Below the pieces are notes generated by a model. The model saw nothing but the letters and a program-made list of their open reading frames with translations, did not search any database and had not been told where the DNA came from. A program made the translations under genes and the position numbers. Positions 50,664-60,255 of a stretch of 64,000 nt of DNA are shown in pieces (position 1 is the first letter of the stretch; the number at the start of each line of letters is the position of its first letter). This DNA comes from Nocardia africana NBRC 100379. Its GTDB lineage: Bacteria; Actinomycetota; Actinomycetes; Mycobacteriales; Mycobacteriaceae. The stretch covers positions 144,026 through 208,025 of the forward strand of contig NZ_BDAV01000017.1 in the NCBI RefSeq assembly GCF_001612635.1, given 5' to 3'.

Positions 50664-52396
50664 CGCCCGACCCGCTCGGCCTCGTCGGCCTCCTCGCCGT
50701 AGATCTCCACCGGAAGCCGTTCGGCGCCCTTGTATTTCAGCGCCGCCTCGACGAGTCCGGCGAACAGCGGATGCGGCCGGGTCGGCCGGCTCTTGAGCTC
50801 CGGATGCGCCTGAGTGGCAACGAAATACGGATGCACGGTCGCCGGCAGCTCGACGAACTCGACCAGGTGCCCGTCCGGCGAGGTGCCGGAGAATCGCAGT
50901 CCGCTCTGGGCGATCTTGTCGCGATAGGCGTTGTTGACCTCGTAGCGGTGCCGATGCCGCTCCGACACCTCGGTGGTGCCGTAGGCCTGGGCCACGACCG
51001 AACCCTTCTCCAGCACGGCCGGATAGGCGCCCAGCCGCATGGTGCCGCCGAGGTCGGCTTCACCGGCGACAGCCTGGGCCTGGTCGGCCATCGTGGAAAT
51101 CACCGGATGCGTTGTCTCCGGCTCGAATTCGGCGGAGTTGGCGTCCTCGAGTCCCACCGAGCGGGCGGCCTCGATGACCACGCACTGCAGTCCCAGGCAC
51201 AGGCCCAGCAGCGGAATGGAACGGGTGCGCGCGAACCGGATCGCGCCGACCTTGCCCTCGATGCCGCGGATGCCGAAGCCGCCGGGGATCAGCACCGCGT
51301 CGACATCGCCGAGGTGATGCTGCGCGCCCTCCGGGGTCTCGCATTCGTCGGACTGCACCCAGCGGATGTTCACCTTGGCCTTGGCCGCGAAACCGCCGGC
51401 CCGCAGCGCCTCGGTCACCGAGAGATACGCGTCCGGCAGGTCGACGTACTTGCCGACCAGCGCGACGGTCACCTCTTCGCGCGGGTTGTGCACGCGGTCG
51501 AGCAGATCGCCCCAGACGGTCCAGTCGACATCGCGGAACGGCAGCCCCAGTTTGCGCACCACGTAGGCGTCGAGGCCCTCGCGGTGCAGCACCTTCGGGA
51601 TGTCGTAGATCGACGGCGCGTCGGGCGTGGAGATGCAGGCGTCGACGTCGACGTCGCACATCAGCGCGATCTTGTTCTTCAGCCCCTGTGGCACCTCCCG
51701 GTCGCACCGCAGGATCAGCGCGTCGGGCTGGATACCGATGTTGCGCAGCGCCGCGACGGAGTGCTGGGTGGGTTTGGTCTTCAGCTCGCCGGAGGGCGCC
51801 AGGTACGGCACCAGCGTCACGTGCAGGAAGAAGCAGTTGTCCCGGCCCACCTCGTGCCGGATCTGGCGCGCGGCCTCCAGGAACGGCTGGGATTCGATAT
51901 CGCCGACGGTGCCGCCGATTTCGGTGATCACCACGTCCGGGGTCTGGCCCTGCAGATCCGGGCCGCTCATCGCGAGGATGCGGTTCTTGATCTCGTCGGT
52001 GATGTGCGGGATGACCTGCACGGTGTCACCGAGGTACTCGCCGCGCCGCTCCTTGGCGATCACGGTCGAGTAGACCTGCCCAGTCGTGACGTTGGCATAG
52101 CCCGACAGATCACGGTCGAGGAAGCGCTCGTAGTGGCCGACGTCGAGGTCGGTTTCGGCACCGTCCTCGGTCACGAACACCTCGCCGTGCTGGAAGGGAT
52201 TCATGGTGCCGGGGTCGACATTCAGATACGGGTCCAGCTTCTGCATGGTGACCCGCAATCCGCGGGCGGTCAGCAGCTGGCCGAGGCTGGAGGCGGTCAG
52301 TCCCTTGCCGAGGGAGGAGGCGACACCGCCACTCACGAAGATGTGTTTGGTGGCCGTCTGATGGGGGGAACGCGCCGGAATCCGCGATTGACTCAC
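50660..52396 (-). CDS. pyrG: CTP synthase
   Basis: A 578-residue glutamine-dependent enzyme making CTP from UTP. The synthetase domain begins KHIFVSGGVASSLGKGLTAS with the P-loop, followed by MQKLDPYLNVDPGTMNPFQH and TEIGGTVGDIESQPF. The C-terminal glutaminase domain has the nucleophile Cys in GLCLGLQCVVIEAARSV and the His-Glu pair in QAHPELKSRP. GTG 52396 is chosen, with GGAG a few bases upstream; the open frame extends further to 52441 without support. It is followed by the coupled Nudix gene. Confidence 0.97.
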   Translation of the reverse strand: MSQSRIPARSPHQTATKHIFVSGGVASSLGKGLTASSLGQLLTARGLRVTMQKLDPYLNVDPGTMNPFQHGEVFVTEDGAETDLDVGHYERFLDRDLSGYANVTTGQVYSTVIAKERRGEYLGDTVQVIPHITDEIKNRILAMSGPDLQGQTPDVVITEIGGTVGDIESQPFLEAARQIRHEVGRDNCFFLHVTLVPYLAPSGELKTKPTQHSVAALRNIGIQPDALILRCDREVPQGLKNKIALMCDVDVDACISTPDAPSIYDIPKVLHREGLDAYVVRKLGLPFRDVDWTVWGDLLDRVHNPREEVTVALVGKYVDLPDAYLSVTEALRAGGFAAKAKVNIRWVQSDECETPEGAQHHLGDVDAVLIPGGFGIRGIEGKVGAIRFARTRSIPLLGLCLGLQCVVIEAARSVGLEDANSAEFEPETTHPVISTMADQAQAVAGEADLGGTMRLGAYPAVLEKGSVVAQAYGTTEVSERHRHRYEVNNAYRDKIAQSGLRFSGTSPDGHLVEFVELPATVHPYFVATQAHPELKSRPTRPHPLFAGLVEAALKYKGAERLPVEIYGEEADEAERVGR

Positions 52397-52593
52397 GGAA
52401 CTCCACGCTAACACGAAAAACGGTTGCGAAACGAATGCCACGCGCGGAACGTCGGAGGTCGTCGTACCGGTTTGTCACTTGCGTCTCATTCACCGCAGCA
52501 ATCCCATGACGCCGCGCCCTGGACGCACCGATCGCCCGGCACTCGCTCCGACGTGACGGATCATGCGATCGCGGTCGACGGCGGCAGCCGCGC

Positions 52594-53508
52594 TCAGCCG
52601 GGAGAAGCGGTCACCGACAGCGAGGTCGCCTCCGGCCCGGTGCCGTAGTGACCGGTTTTGCCGCCCAGTTGCTCGGCGAGGCCGAGAGCCGTTGTGACCC
52701 GGCCCGTTTCGCGGTCCACGTTGTCGACCGTGGACACCGCCGCGTCCAGGCGATTCTCGCGGCGCACCTCGGCGATGGGGCCGGATCCGTCCGAGGAGCC
52801 GGCCCGGCCCGCCAGCACCAGCCCCGCCCCGCGGCCGCGCAGCGCCCCGGCGAAATGCGCGGTGATCGAGCCCTGGCCGTTGTGGTCGGCCCGCGCGCCC
52901 GCCCCGGTCACCACTACCGCCAGCTGCGCGGGCGCGACGTCGCCGACGGCGAGGAAACCGCCGTTGCGCAGGGTGTCGGCGATCAGTGCGCGCTCCTGTC
53001 CGGTGGCACGTTCGGCGCCGCCGGCGGGGTCGGTGAGGAACGCCAGGCCGAGGAGGTCGCCGGCGAGGCTGCCCTGATCCACCGCCTCGGTCTGCAACTG
53101 GGCACCGGCCGGGATCATGTTCGTGACCGCGGTCCGCAAGCGGTCGCCCTGCGAGGCGTCGACGAAGGCGTCGGTGAGCGCGACCCGCCCGGTGACTGTC
53201 GCCCCGGCGGTGGTCAGCGCCGCCGTCACCGCGTCGACATCGCCGGCGTCGGCATCGGGGGTGGTGAATACGAGCACCGTGTGATCGGCGAGGGTTCCGT
53301 TCAGGATGCGGCCCGCCGATCGGGCGATGAAGTCGTCGGCCGCACCGACCTGCCGTTCGAGCTGCCCGTTGGCCGCGGCGAGCGCGTCGTTGCGCTGAGC
53401 CAGATCGTCACCGCCCCCCGGACCGCCGTGACGGACGACGGCGCCGAGCGCCGCACCCACCGCCAATGCCAGAAAGATCGCGGTCAGCGAGACGACGAGC
53501 CGACGCAT
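52594..53508 (-). CDS. SteB/MctB-like envelope protein
   Basis: A 304-residue protein with an N-terminal signal anchor (about 3-24: RLVVSLTAIFLALAVGAALG), a short coiled coil (ALAAANGQLERQVGAADDFI) and a long extracytoplasmic domain. It is the positional and sequence counterpart of Rv1698, described as the copper-related outer-membrane protein MctB in M. tuberculosis and as SteB, the partner of SteA in corynebacterial cell separation. ATG 53508 is preferred; GTG 53517 is an alternative. It lies 17 bases after steA. Role is inferred from homologues. Confidence 0.82.
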   Translation of the reverse strand: MRRLVVSLTAIFLALAVGAALGAVVRHGGPGGGDDLAQRNDALAAANGQLERQVGAADDFIARSAGRILNGTLADHTVLVFTTPDADAGDVDAVTAALTTAGATVTGRVALTDAFVDASQGDRLRTAVTNMIPAGAQLQTEAVDQGSLAGDLLGLAFLTDPAGGAERATGQERALIADTLRNGGFLAVGDVAPAQLAVVVTGAGARADHNGQGSITAHFAGALRGRGAGLVLAGRAGSSDGSGPIAEVRRENRLDAAVSTVDNVDRETGRVTTALGLAEQLGGKTGHYGTGPEATSLSVTASPG

Positions 53509-53525
53509 GGAACCCACTGTTTTCT

Positions 53526-54740
53526 CTACCCCCGACGGTCCGATAGTCGATGGAGCCAGTCCTGCGACTGCCGCCACGCCGAATCCAGCCAATCCAGCAC
53601 GTCGTTGCCCAGATGCGAGGACACCAGCAGTCCGACGATCAGCGCGATCAGCGCGGCCAGCACCACCAGCGCGGTCGCCCACCCGGAGTTGCCCTGCCGA
53701 TAGAGGGTGGCCACGGCCTTGGCGTCCATCAGTTTCGGCCCGGCCTTGAGGCGGGTCAGGAACATCGCGGGCGCCGATTCGCGGCGGCTGCGATCGAAGA
53801 AGTCGTCGAGCGAGGCCGGTGCCCCGCAGGTGATGATCAGCGCGGCCCCGTGATGGTCGGCCAGCAGCAGCGCCAGATCCGCCGCCGATCCCGAGGACGG
53901 GAAGGTGGTGGCGCCGATACCCAGGTCCTGAATTCGCTCCAGTCCCTTGGCATGACCGTCGGTATCGGCCGGAAGGATCAGCTCGGCACCGCATTTCAGC
54001 GAGCTCGCGGTGATCTCCTCCGGATCGCCGACGATCAGATCGGGACGATAGCCGGCCTTGGTGAGGATGTCGGCGCCGCGCCCGACACCCACCAGAATCG
54101 GCGCGTACTCCTTGACGAACGGCTTGATCGCCTTGAGATCGTCGCGACTGTCCACGCCGTCGGCCACCACCACGACATGGCGGCCGCGCATCGACAGATC
54201 CAGGGCCGGAACCCCGAGACCGTCGATCAGCATCGCGCTTTCGGTCCGGATGTACTCGGTCGTATTGCCGGCGAAGGCCTCCAGATGATCGGCCAGCCCG
54301 TTGCGCGCCGCGATCATCCGCTCGGCGATGACCTCATCGGTGAGCTCGATGGCCTCGACCAGAACCTCCGGCTCCTTTTTCGTCAACTTGTCGGCATACA
54401 CCACACCGGCATCGATGCGGACCCTGCTGCCGTCCTTGATCTTGCCGAAGACGTCGGCGGAGACAGCATCCAGCAACACGATTCCGTTGGCCGCCAGCAC
54501 TTCCGGGCCGAGGTTCGGATACCGGCCGGAAATCGAGGGCGAGGCATTGATCACCGCCGCCACACCGGCCTGGACGAGCCGGTCAGCGGTGAGGCGATCG
54601 ATGTCCATCTCGTCGAGGACCACCACATCGCCCGCCCCGGCCCGCTTGAGCAGACGCCGGGTATTGCGGTCCACCCGGGCCATCCCGGTGACGCCGGGAA
54701 GCGTTTCGGTGTTGCGGGACAACAGCGCCAGCATCTTCAT
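53526..54740 (-). CDS. steA: Cytokinetic-ring protein SteA
   Basis: A 404-residue protein. Residues ~180-330 form a thiamin-pyrophosphokinase-like domain, with GRGADILTKAGYRPDLIVGD, LPADTDGHAKGLERIQDLG and FPSSGSAADLALLLA. The N-terminal ~160 residues form a separate domain. One TM helix (~355-378) lies near the C-terminus. It corresponds to Rv1697 and to corynebacterial SteA, which localises to the division ring and with SteB controls the RipA cell-wall hydrolase. The gene precedes steB in the same direction. It is transcribed away from the plus-strand SRPBCC gene at 54913. Confidence 0.87.
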   Translation of the reverse strand: MKMLALLSRNTETLPGVTGMARVDRNTRRLLKRAGAGDVVVLDEMDIDRLTADRLVQAGVAAVINASPSISGRYPNLGPEVLAANGIVLLDAVSADVFGKIKDGSRVRIDAGVVYADKLTKKEPEVLVEAIELTDEVIAERMIAARNGLADHLEAFAGNTTEYIRTESAMLIDGLGVPALDLSMRGRHVVVVADGVDSRDDLKAIKPFVKEYAPILVGVGRGADILTKAGYRPDLIVGDPEEITASSLKCGAELILPADTDGHAKGLERIQDLGIGATTFPSSGSAADLALLLADHHGAALIITCGAPASLDDFFDRSRRESAPAMFLTRLKAGPKLMDAKAVATLYRQGNSGWATALVVLAALIALIVGLLVSSHLGNDVLDWLDSAWRQSQDWLHRLSDRRG

Positions 54741-54912
54741 GGCATCCGATAATGGCCGCCGACTCTCAACCTGTGGTGGAGGCGCGCCGACGTCCTATCA
54801 CATCCGCTGGCATGAGGCCAGCAAACGCACGCCTCCTCGACGTCGACTGGCGTGCCGGGCGGTACCGCTGGTACCGATATGCTTCGGCTCACTGCATCCG
54901 AAGGAGAACGCC

Positions 54913-55335
54913 ATGGCCAGTACCACCGTCGACACGGTCATTCCCGCGCCGCGCGACGTCGTCTACAAGCTGTTCGCCGAGCGCGACAGTCTCAACGGCT
55001 ATCTGCCCGTGCGCATTACGCTGCGTCAGCCCGGCACCCCCGAGGCCTCCGGTGTCGGTGCACGCTACCTGGTCGGCGTGGGTGGCATCGGTGTGACCGA
55101 GGAGACCACCGAACTGGTTCCCGGTGAGCGCATGGAATACCGGATCATCGCCGGTGCGCCGGTGAAGCGGCACGTCGGCACCATCACCTTCGCCGACGCG
55201 CCGGGCGGCACCCTGGTGTCGTACCGGATGGAATCCGAGCCCAAGCTGCCCGTGCCGGACAAGGCGACGGAACTGTTTCTGCGCGGCCTGATCTCGCCGT
55301 TCCTCAAGGCCGCCAAGAAGGCCGTCGCCAAGTAG
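54913..55335 (+). CDS. SRPBCC-family (START/Bet v1-like) protein
   Basis: A 140-residue protein of the SRPBCC helix-grip fold, with VDTVIPAPRDVVYKLFAERD at the N-terminus, a glycine-rich central sheet and a long C-terminal helix (ELFLRGLISPFLKAAKKAVA). Members bind hydrophobic ligands or act as small cyclases; the ligand here is unknown. A textbook AAGGAG lies six bases before ATG 54913. It is the only plus-strand gene within the otherwise minus-strand steA-recN stretch. It converges on recN with a 15-bp gap, and M. tuberculosis has no gene at this place in the same arrangement. Confidence 0.85.
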   Translation: MASTTVDTVIPAPRDVVYKLFAERDSLNGYLPVRITLRQPGTPEASGVGARYLVGVGGIGVTEETTELVPGERMEYRIIAGAPVKRHVGTITFADAPGGTLVSYRMESEPKLPVPDKATELFLRGLISPFLKAAKKAVAK

Positions 55336-55350
55336 ACGCGTCGCAGCCCG

Positions 55351-57126
55351 TCAGCCCGCCGCCGAGGCGGTGTCGGCCTTCTCCGCCCGGGCGGTGGCCA
55401 ACAACTCCTCGGCATGGGCGCGGCCGGTCTCGGTATCGTCGAGGCCGGCCAGCATGCGGGCCAGTTCGACGACGCGCTCGTCGGTGGTCAGCGCCCGCAC
55501 CCCGCTGTTGACGCCCTTACCGTCGTCGACCTTGTCCACCACGAGGTGGGTGTCGGCGAAGGCGGCCACCTGCGGCAGATGGGTCACCACGATGACCTGA
55601 TGGGTGCGGGCCAGCCGCGCCAGCCGCCGTCCGATCTCCACCGCGGCCCGGCCGCCGACACCGGCATCGACCTCGTCGAACACCATGGTCGAGCCGTACT
55701 CGGAGGCGGCGAGCACCACTTCCAGCGCCAGCATCACGCGCGAGAGCTCACCACCGGATGCACTGCGGCTCAACGGCAGCGACTGCGCGCCGGAGTGGGC
55801 GGAGAGCCGGAATTCCACTTCGTCCACTCCGGATGCGCCCGCATGCAGTTCCGCCCCGTCGACGGTGATGGGCGCATTGTCCTGCGCGGCCGCGGCCAGC
55901 GGCCGCACCTCTACCTCGAGTTTGGCGCGGCCCATCGCCAGTCCGCTCAGTTCGGCGCTCACCGCGGTCGCGAGTTTGCGGGCGGCCTTGCGCCGGGCGG
56001 CGGTCAGCTTCTTCGCCGTCTCCCGCACCTGCGCCGCCGCGGTCTCCACCTCGGCCGCCAGCGCCGCCAGCGCCTCCTCCGAGACGTCGAGCGAGGCGAG
56101 GCGGGTGCGCGCCTCGTCGGCCCAGGCGATCACCGCGTCGATATCGGGTGCGTATTTGCGGGTCAGCGATTTCAACTCCGCCTGCCGGGTGAGCAAGCTG
56201 TCCAGCGCCGCCGGATCCGACGGCAGATCCGACAGATACGAACTCAATTCGGTGGTCACATCGACCACCACCGCGATGGCCTCCCCCAGCCGCGGCGCCA
56301 ACGCGGTCAGCGCCGGATCGTCACTGGATTCGAGCCGGGCCCGCGCACCGCCGAGCGCGTCCAGCGCACCGGCCCCCTCACCGTCGCCGGAGCCCGCCAG
56401 GGCCGCGTGCGCGGCGCCGGCCGCCTCCCGCAGCGAATCCAGATCACCGAGCCGCAGCACCTCGGCGACGATGCGCTCGTCCTCACCGGGTTCCGGTGCG
56501 ACCGTATCGATTTCGTTCAGCGAATGCTGCAGCCGATCTGCTTCGAGTGCGAGTTCGCGGCTGCGGGCGGTGCGCTCCAGCAACTCGGTGCGAGCCTGCA
56601 GCCAGGTGCGGCGAGCCAGCTGATATTTGCGCAGCAGCCCGGCCACCGCATCGCCGGCGAACCGGTCCAGGGCCTGCAGTTGCTGATCGGGACGCTGCAG
56701 CCGCAACTGGTCGTTCTGTCCGTGCACGGTCAGCAGCGGTGCCGTGAAATCCGACAGCACCGCGGCCGGCACACTGCGGCCACCGAGATGGGCGCGGGAA
56801 CGCCCGTCGCTGCCGACGGTGCGCACCGCGATGACACTGTCGTCGTCGTCGCGTTGCGCGCCGGAGGATTCCAGCACCTTCTCGACCTCGTCGCGGGCGC
56901 TGTCGTGTACGTCCTCGACGGTGAACCGGCCCTCGACCACGGCCCGCTGCGCGCCCTGACGCACCCGCCCGGCGTCCGCGCGGGCGCCACCGAGCAGGTG
57001 CAGTCCGGTGACCACCATCGTCTTGCCGGCACCGGTCTCACCAGTGACACAGGTCAGTCCCTCGTGGAACTGCGCGGTGGCGGTGGATATGACGCCGAGG
57101 CCGTCAATCCTGATCTCTGTCAGCAC
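55351..57126 (-). CDS. recN: DNA repair protein RecN
   Basis: A 591-residue SMC-like ATPase in double-strand-break repair. N-terminal Walker A is VTGETGAGKTMVVTGLHLLG (residues ~29-48); the coiled-coil arms occupy the middle (~150-400), and the C-terminal half has the signature SASGGELSRVMLALEVVLA and Walker B STMVFDEVDAGVGGRAA. The GTG at 57126 starts inside the nadK reading frame, overlapping it by 23 bases. Downstream of nadK and tlyA, it keeps the tlyA-nadK-recN order of mycobacteria. Confidence 0.96.
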   Translation of the reverse strand: MLTEIRIDGLGVISTATAQFHEGLTCVTGETGAGKTMVVTGLHLLGGARADAGRVRQGAQRAVVEGRFTVEDVHDSARDEVEKVLESSGAQRDDDDSVIAVRTVGSDGRSRAHLGGRSVPAAVLSDFTAPLLTVHGQNDQLRLQRPDQQLQALDRFAGDAVAGLLRKYQLARRTWLQARTELLERTARSRELALEADRLQHSLNEIDTVAPEPGEDERIVAEVLRLGDLDSLREAAGAAHAALAGSGDGEGAGALDALGGARARLESSDDPALTALAPRLGEAIAVVVDVTTELSSYLSDLPSDPAALDSLLTRQAELKSLTRKYAPDIDAVIAWADEARTRLASLDVSEEALAALAAEVETAAAQVRETAKKLTAARRKAARKLATAVSAELSGLAMGRAKLEVEVRPLAAAAQDNAPITVDGAELHAGASGVDEVEFRLSAHSGAQSLPLSRSASGGELSRVMLALEVVLAASEYGSTMVFDEVDAGVGGRAAVEIGRRLARLARTHQVIVVTHLPQVAAFADTHLVVDKVDDGKGVNSGVRALTTDERVVELARMLAGLDDTETGRAHAEELLATARAEKADTASAAG

Positions 57127-58129
57127 GTGTGCTCTCCGTTCGGCGGTGTTCGCTATCGCCTGAGCCGGGGGGCTCGGTGGGGATGCGGGCCGGCCCCGCC
57201 GCGCGCGGCCGTTCCGGCCGCCGGCCCCGCCAGCCTGTCACGGGTAAGCGGAATTTGCGCACCATCCGGTCGGCGAAGGGCGCGGAATCCAGCCGCACCC
57301 AGCGCACCGGTTCGGCGCCGCGCACCGCTTCGAATCGCCCACCCCGCGGCAATGCCAGCGTACGCCGGCCGTCCAGGAAGACGATCGCATCATGGCCTGT
57401 CGCAACGGTTTCCACCGCGATCCGCGACTCCGGGCTGGTCACCAGCGGCCGCGCGAACAATGCGTGCGCATTGCTGGGAATCACCAGCAGCGCCTCGAGT
57501 TCGGGCCACACCACGGGACCACCGGCGGAGAAGGCGTAGGCGGTGGAGCCGGTGGGTGTCGCGATCAGCACACCATCACAACCGAATTGCGACACCGGGC
57601 GGCCGTCGACCTCGAGCACGACCTCGAGCACGCCCATCCGGGCGGCATTCTCGATACTGGCCTCGTTGAGGGCCCATCCGCGTTCCACGACAACATCATC
57701 GACGCGGACACTGACATCTACGGTCATCCGCTGCTCGATGCGGTAGTCGCCGCGCACCACCTGGGCCAGCGCGTCGTCGAGATGTTCGGCCTCGGCCTCG
57801 GTGAGAAAGCCGATGCGGCCCAGGTTGATTCCCAGTACCGGAACCCGCGCCGGATGTGCCATCTCCGCTCCGCGCAGGAAGGTGCCGTCACCGCCGAGCG
57901 CGAGCACCATCTCGCAGCCGACCGCGGCCTCGGGGCCGTGCGTAACCACCCGCACCGGATAGCCGTCGGGTTCGCCGGTGTCGTCGAAATCCAGCTTGGT
58001 GCTGTAGGCCTCGTCCTCGAGCACGCGCAAGCCGATTCCGGCGTCGGCGAAGATCTTCGCGACCCGATGCGCGGTCTCGAGCAGTTCGGAACGGCCCGGA
58101 TGGGCGACGAGCAGGATCTCCCGCTTCAC
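57104..58129 (-). CDS. nadK: NAD kinase
   Basis: A 341-residue enzyme (also called ppnK) that phosphorylates NAD to NADP. Motifs: LALGGDGTFLRGAEMAHPAR (GGDGT), LGINLGRIGFLTEAEAEHLD and DGVLIATPTGSTAYAFSAGG. The C-terminal ~40 residues, after SAPFADRMVRKFRLPV, are a Pro/Arg-rich tail not needed in the family. GTG 58129 overlaps the tlyA stop (GTGA). It forms a coupled set with tlyA and recN. Confidence 0.95.
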   Translation of the reverse strand: MKREILLVAHPGRSELLETAHRVAKIFADAGIGLRVLEDEAYSTKLDFDDTGEPDGYPVRVVTHGPEAAVGCEMVLALGGDGTFLRGAEMAHPARVPVLGINLGRIGFLTEAEAEHLDDALAQVVRGDYRIEQRMTVDVSVRVDDVVVERGWALNEASIENAARMGVLEVVLEVDGRPVSQFGCDGVLIATPTGSTAYAFSAGGPVVWPELEALLVIPSNAHALFARPLVTSPESRIAVETVATGHDAIVFLDGRRTLALPRGGRFEAVRGAEPVRWVRLDSAPFADRMVRKFRLPVTGWRGRRPERPRAAGPARIPTEPPGSGDSEHRRTESTRADRDQD

Positions 58130-58977
58130 TGTGGCCCCTCCTCGACCGCACGCTGCACCAATTCGCTGATATCGGGCACCGATTCGGTTTCGGCCGAATC
58201 CGTGTCCGGTGTGTCTCTGCCCTCGGCTTCCTTGCGCAGCCACAGGAAATACTCGACGTTGCCCGACGGGCCGGGCAACGGGCTGGCGACCACACCGCGG
58301 GTACGCAGGCCCAGTTCGGCGGCCGCGGCGGCCACCTCGGTCACCGCCTCGGCGCGCAGAGCCGGATCACGCACCACACCGCCGGAGCCTACTCGTTGTT
58401 TACCGACCTCGAACTGCGGTTTCACCATGGGCAGCAGATCGGCACCCGGTGTGCAGCAGGCGGCCAGCGCGGGCAACACCAGCGCCAGCGAGATGAACGA
58501 CAGATCGGCGACCACCAGCTCGACGGGGCCGTCGATCGCCTCGGGGGTCAGCGCCCGCACGTTGGTGCGGTCGAACACCCGGACTCGCTCGTCGTTGCGC
58601 AGCCGCCACACCAGCTGGCCGTAGCCCACATCGACGGCGACCACCTCGCGGGCGCCGCGGGAGAGCAGCACATCGGTGAATCCGCCGGTCGACGCGCCGG
58701 CGTCGAGGCAGCGCTTCCCGGCCACGCTCACCCCGAGCGGCTCGAACGCCTCCAGCGCGCCCAGCACCTTGTGCGCACCACGCGAGGCCCATTGGACCTC
58801 GTCGGGTTCCTCGCGAACCAGCAGCGGGGTATTCGGCTCGACCGCGGTCGCCGGTTTCGACGCGACCGCACCGTTGATCAGGACGCGGCCCGCGCCGATC
58901 AGCTCGACCGCGTGTTCTCGCGATCGCGCCAATCCGCGGCGAACCAGTTCGGCGTCCACTCGCGCGCGCCTGGCCAC
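58126..58977 (-). CDS. tlyA: rRNA 2'-O-methyltransferase TlyA
   Basis: A 283-residue protein: S4 RNA-binding domain (residues ~5-62: RVDAELVRRGLARSREHAVE) and an FtsJ/RrmJ-type methyltransferase domain (~65-245) with CLDAGASTGGFTDVLLSRGA as the SAM site. The K-D-K residues fit LASRGAHK, ADLSF and MVKPQFE. TlyA methylates 16S and 23S rRNA, and in mycobacteria its loss gives capreomycin resistance. The start is GTG 58977, two bases from the upstream gene's stop. The ~30-residue acidic tail is extra. Confidence 0.93.
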   Translation of the reverse strand: MARRARVDAELVRRGLARSREHAVELIGAGRVLINGAVASKPATAVEPNTPLLVREEPDEVQWASRGAHKVLGALEAFEPLGVSVAGKRCLDAGASTGGFTDVLLSRGAREVVAVDVGYGQLVWRLRNDERVRVFDRTNVRALTPEAIDGPVELVVADLSFISLALVLPALAACCTPGADLLPMVKPQFEVGKQRVGSGGVVRDPALRAEAVTEVAAAAAELGLRTRGVVASPLPGPSGNVEYFLWLRKEAEGRDTPDTDSAETESVPDISELVQRAVEEGPQ

Positions 58978-58978
58978 C

Positions 58979-59269
58979 TCAGATCTTGTCCACCGTCGCC
59001 AGGGCGCCGACCAGCACCTCGTGTGCCTGTTCGAGAATGCGCGCCCGCCGGGTGATATCGGTTCCCGCGCGGTCCACGCCGTCGGCTTCGTCGCCGCTCT
59101 CGCGCCGGCCCCCCGGCAGCTCCGCGAGCAACGCCGCCACCTCGGCCCGCACCTGCTCCGGGTCGGCGAACTCGGCCGTCCCTCCCGCGAGATGCTGCCC
59201 GGGCAGCGGAACTCCCGGACGAGGACCGGAGGAACCGGACGGATGCGGACGCGGAATGGGCGTAGTCAT
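58979..59269 (-). CDS. Small conserved hypothetical protein (Rv1693-position)
   Basis: About 96 residues from ATG 59269. The N-terminal ~35 residues are Pro/Gly-rich (TTPIPRPHPSGSSGPRPGVP). The C-terminal ~60 residues look helical: EQVRAEVAALLAELPGGRRE and DITRRARILEQAHEVLVGAL. The gene sits directly before tlyA (one-base gap), where M. tuberculosis has Rv1693, a small protein of unknown function. No catalytic motif is seen. The frame extends up to 59338, but only the region from 59269 looks coding. The ribosome site is weak. Confidence 0.6.
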   Translation of the reverse strand: MTTPIPRPHPSGSSGPRPGVPLPGQHLAGGTAEFADPEQVRAEVAALLAELPGGRRESGDEADGVDRAGTDITRRARILEQAHEVLVGALATVDKI

Positions 59270-59869
59270 GGTGCCGACAACGCTACCGGAGCTCACCGAC
59301 ATCCCGGCAAGCGGCGGCACGGGTGAAACGGAGGTCACGGTGGCGAGCGATGGCCGGGTGCCGGCGGAATTCCTTGCACGCGGGTGCTCGCGGGCGAGCC
59401 GTCGCCGGGCCGATCCGGAGCCATTCTCCGGCCCCCAGGGATCGCACGAATGCTCGTCCCACTGCGGTCCCTGCCGTGGCCCGGAAACAGCGGACTGTGA
59501 AACGCGGGATCACCCCACCGCCGGGCGACTGCTCGACAGTGACACCAGAGGGCCTCCCTCCAGCGGCGAGGACACCGATCTCGATACACCGATCGCCGGA
59601 GGGCGGCGGCCCGACCGGAATCGGTCGTGGGCGGCTGACTCAGAGGAGTCGCAGCTGCCCTCCCAGAGAAATGAGCCGCTGTTGGGTCCCCGGAATCTGC
59701 TCGGCCAGGCCCGCCATCTGGGGCAGATGTCCTTGGGACTGACTCACCGAGGTAGTTATGCCCGTTGGTGTTGGTGACGAATCTGATCGCGGAAATTCCA
59801 CGCCGGCGCCACGGTCATCTCGGTCCCGCGCTCGTGCGGATGCAGCTGCAGGTGGCCCTGGATCAGCTG

Positions 59870-60015
59870 CCGGGAGACGACTCGCCGCCACGTTCCCTGG
59901 AAGATGAGTCAACGCTGTGCTCCCCGGGAGACGACTCACCGCGGCATTCCCTGAGACGACTCGCCGCTGTGCTCCCCGAGAGACGAGCCACCGCGGCGCT
60001 TCCCGGAAGGCGACC
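59870..60015. repeat. Degenerate ~25-29-bp tandem repeats in a gene-free stretch
   Basis: A core like GAGACGACTC(A/G)CCGC recurs about six times (near 59874, 59900, 59928, 59953, 59980 and 60006) at 24-29-bp spacing with decay. It lies in the 59270-60255 gap, where no frame on either strand looks like a protein. The open frames there are long only because of high GC. I see no RNA gene. Confidence 0.5.
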
Positions 60016-60255
60016 ATGACCTCCGTCCGCCGAGCGTGTCGCGTCGATTTCGGTGGTCGGTGAGGAGGCACAACAGTCGAACCCGGGCCGGGCGTCGCCC
60101 GCTCGGTGTCGGCAGAGCGGCGCGATCGCCGTCGTCGGATCGCGCTGTGAGTGCTTCGACGAGGGGCCGGTCTCCCCGTGGGGGCCAGGTCGATCTCGGC
60201 TGCAGCCGAAGCCCCAGGACCGGTGGGGTGCGGCAGATGTTGGCACAATGGCGGC

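Noticed and set aside
59323..60248. Long open frames on both strands in the gap beside tlyA
   Set aside because: Composition is Arg/Pro/Ser-rich on both strands, as expected from non-coding GC-rich DNA, and part is a degenerate repeat.
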